Shown: piece after piece, positions 13,965-14,712 of the stretch
Numbering within the stretch: position 1 is the first letter of the stretch
How the letters are laid out: each line of letters opens with the position of its first letter
Assembly (NCBI GenBank): GCA_027459565.1
Contig: DAIDIA010000059.1
Span: forward strand, 1-14,712
Direction: 5' to 3'
DNA length: 14,712 nt
Origin: Acidimicrobiaceae bacterium
Lineage (GTDB): Bacteria; Actinomycetota; Acidimicrobiia; Acidimicrobiales; Bog-793
Made by a program: the position numbers and the translations under genes
The notes under the pieces: generated by a model
The model's database searches: none
Told to the model about the DNA's origin: nothing
What the model saw: only the letters and a program-made list of their open reading frames with translations

Positions 13965-14712
13965 CTACTTTGTAGCTGCGCGACTCTCGCCAGCGTCGAG
14001 GGCCATCAAAGGCAGTCGGACGCCGAAGCGCCACGTGGCGATTCCCATCCCTGCGACAAACATGCAGATCGACGCAATCTCTACGGCGTCCGTACCAGCG
14101 TCATAGGTCAGCCAAAGGTATTCATCGAAGAAGCGACTGAGACCCCACAGACTCATCGCGAGCGCCGCGATGAGTCCGCGCGCGATCCAGCCTTTTTTCA
14201 GCGCGTGCTCGACGATCATGAGTATCAGGAATATCGCGACACATTCCACTCCCTGGATGAGCGGCACCGGAATTCGCTTGCCGGATTGACCCGCGTAATA
14301 CATTCCGAACCACTGCTGCGTTGGTTTGCCGCCTCCTGCAATCATGAACTGCGGACCAAGGAATCGGCCGATCGCCCACGCGATCACGAGGACGGGCGCG
14401 ACGAGGTCGAGTCCATCGACTGGTCGGAGTTCCGGGCAGCGCCGGTGCGCGCTCGCGATTCCGACCGGAAGGGCGAGGGCGAGCCCTCCGAACGACGAGA
14501 GACCTCCATTCCAGATCGCGAGGATCTCCGCGGGATGGAGCTGGTAGTACGACAGGTTCGCGAGGACATGCACGAGCCGAGCGCCGACGATGGAGGCGAC
14601 CACGATCCAGATGAACGTGGTCGAGAGCCAGGCATCGGGATAGCCATTCTTTCGAAGACGAAGCGCAAAATAGCGATACCCGACCCAGAAGGCGATGGCG
14701 AGACCGATGCCG
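13965..14712 (-). CDS. Divergent prolipoprotein diacylglyceryl transferase (Lgt) family protein, partial
   Basis: The frame is open to the right edge of the window, so the N-terminus is missing; 248 residues are visible. It is a multi-pass membrane protein. The Lgt-like order is VVASIVGARLVHVLANLSYY, then WNGGLSSFGGLALALPVG, then VLVIAWAIGRFLGPQF, then PVPLIQGVECVAIFLI, ending with a helix near LSRFFDEYLWLTY. Lgt transfers diacylglycerol from phosphatidylglycerol to the lipobox Cys of prolipoproteins. However, the canonical signature around GRxGNFxNxE is altered: the Asn and Glu are not where expected, and GRFLGPQFMIAGGGKPTQQWFG occupies that segment. The position of the E. coli His103 in HGGL is Phe. 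It may be a paralogue with another substrate. A GTG at 14603 is internal to the conserved region and not the real start. Confidence 0.75.
   Translation of the reverse strand, partial: GIGLAIAFWVGYRYFALRLRKNGYPDAWLSTTFIWIVVASIVGARLVHVLANLSYYQLHPAEILAIWNGGLSSFGGLALALPVGIASAHRRCPELRPVDGLDLVAPVLVIAWAIGRFLGPQFMIAGGGKPTQQWFGMYYAGQSGKRIPVPLIQGVECVAIFLILMIVEHALKKGWIARGLIAALAMSLWGLSRFFDEYLWLTYDAGTDAVEIASICMFVAGMGIATWRFGVRLPLMALDAGESRAATK

Noticed and set aside
13711..14106. A 131-codon plus-strand frame from within the tRNA to the Lgt-like gene
   Set aside because: It starts inside the tRNA anticodon arm and ends antisense to a conserved membrane protein; no family resemblance.
1..14712. CRISPR arrays, insertion sequences, integrases or attachment sites next to the tRNA
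   Set aside because: No regularly spaced repeats, transposase-like proteins or repeated tRNA 3' end were seen in the window.

Overview
The window is GC-rich bacterial DNA (well above 60% G+C by eye) with Actinomycetota signatures. It holds the mazG - eno - ftsB/divIC - DUF501 - ppx neighbourhood known from mycobacteria and relatives, an Rpf-type muralytic enzyme, GTG starts, and several promoters whose -10 box lies 6-9 nt before the start codon (leaderless mRNAs). Acidimicrobiia or a related deep actinobacterial lineage is my guess; that part is inference.

Layout. 56-4518 (+): a SurA/PpiC-like lipoprotein, a YabN-type methylase-MazG fusion, enolase and an FtsB/DivIC-type division protein, tightly packed. 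4563-5621 (-): a secreted Rpf-domain protein inserted in the opposite direction. 5744-7675 (+): one reading frame joining a degenerate MocA/MobA-like nucleotidyltransferase, DUF501 and a complete Ppx/GppA phosphatase. 7680-11462 (-): a surface-glycan operon with a tandem-domain GT2 glycosyltransferase, a small helical protein and a GT4 glycosyltransferase. 11634-12251 (+): a RimJ/RimL-like N-acetyltransferase. 12295-13557 (-): a secreted NlpC/P60 endopeptidase. 13673-13746 (+): a tRNA gene with anticodon UAA. 13965-14712 (-): the C-terminal part of a divergent Lgt-family protein running off the right edge.

How the genes fit together. Most of the window concerns the cell envelope and housekeeping metabolism. 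The Rpf-domain protein and the NlpC/P60 protein share the same N-terminal coiled coil and poly-alanine linker, so they look like paralogous scaffolds carrying a glycan-strand cutter and a stem-peptide cutter, comparable to the RpfB/RipA partnership of mycobacteria. FtsB and the glycosyltransferases add septum assembly and surface polysaccharide. MazG, enolase and Ppx/GppA cover nucleotide clean-up, glycolysis and polyphosphate/(p)ppGpp metabolism.

The most unusual items are the tRNA, which has a leucine anticodon and leucine-like D-arm but a short class I variable loop, and the triple-domain fusion. In a by-eye scan I found no in-frame TTA codon in any annotated gene, so the codon this tRNA would read is very rare here. 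No mobile element, CRISPR array or integrase was seen.
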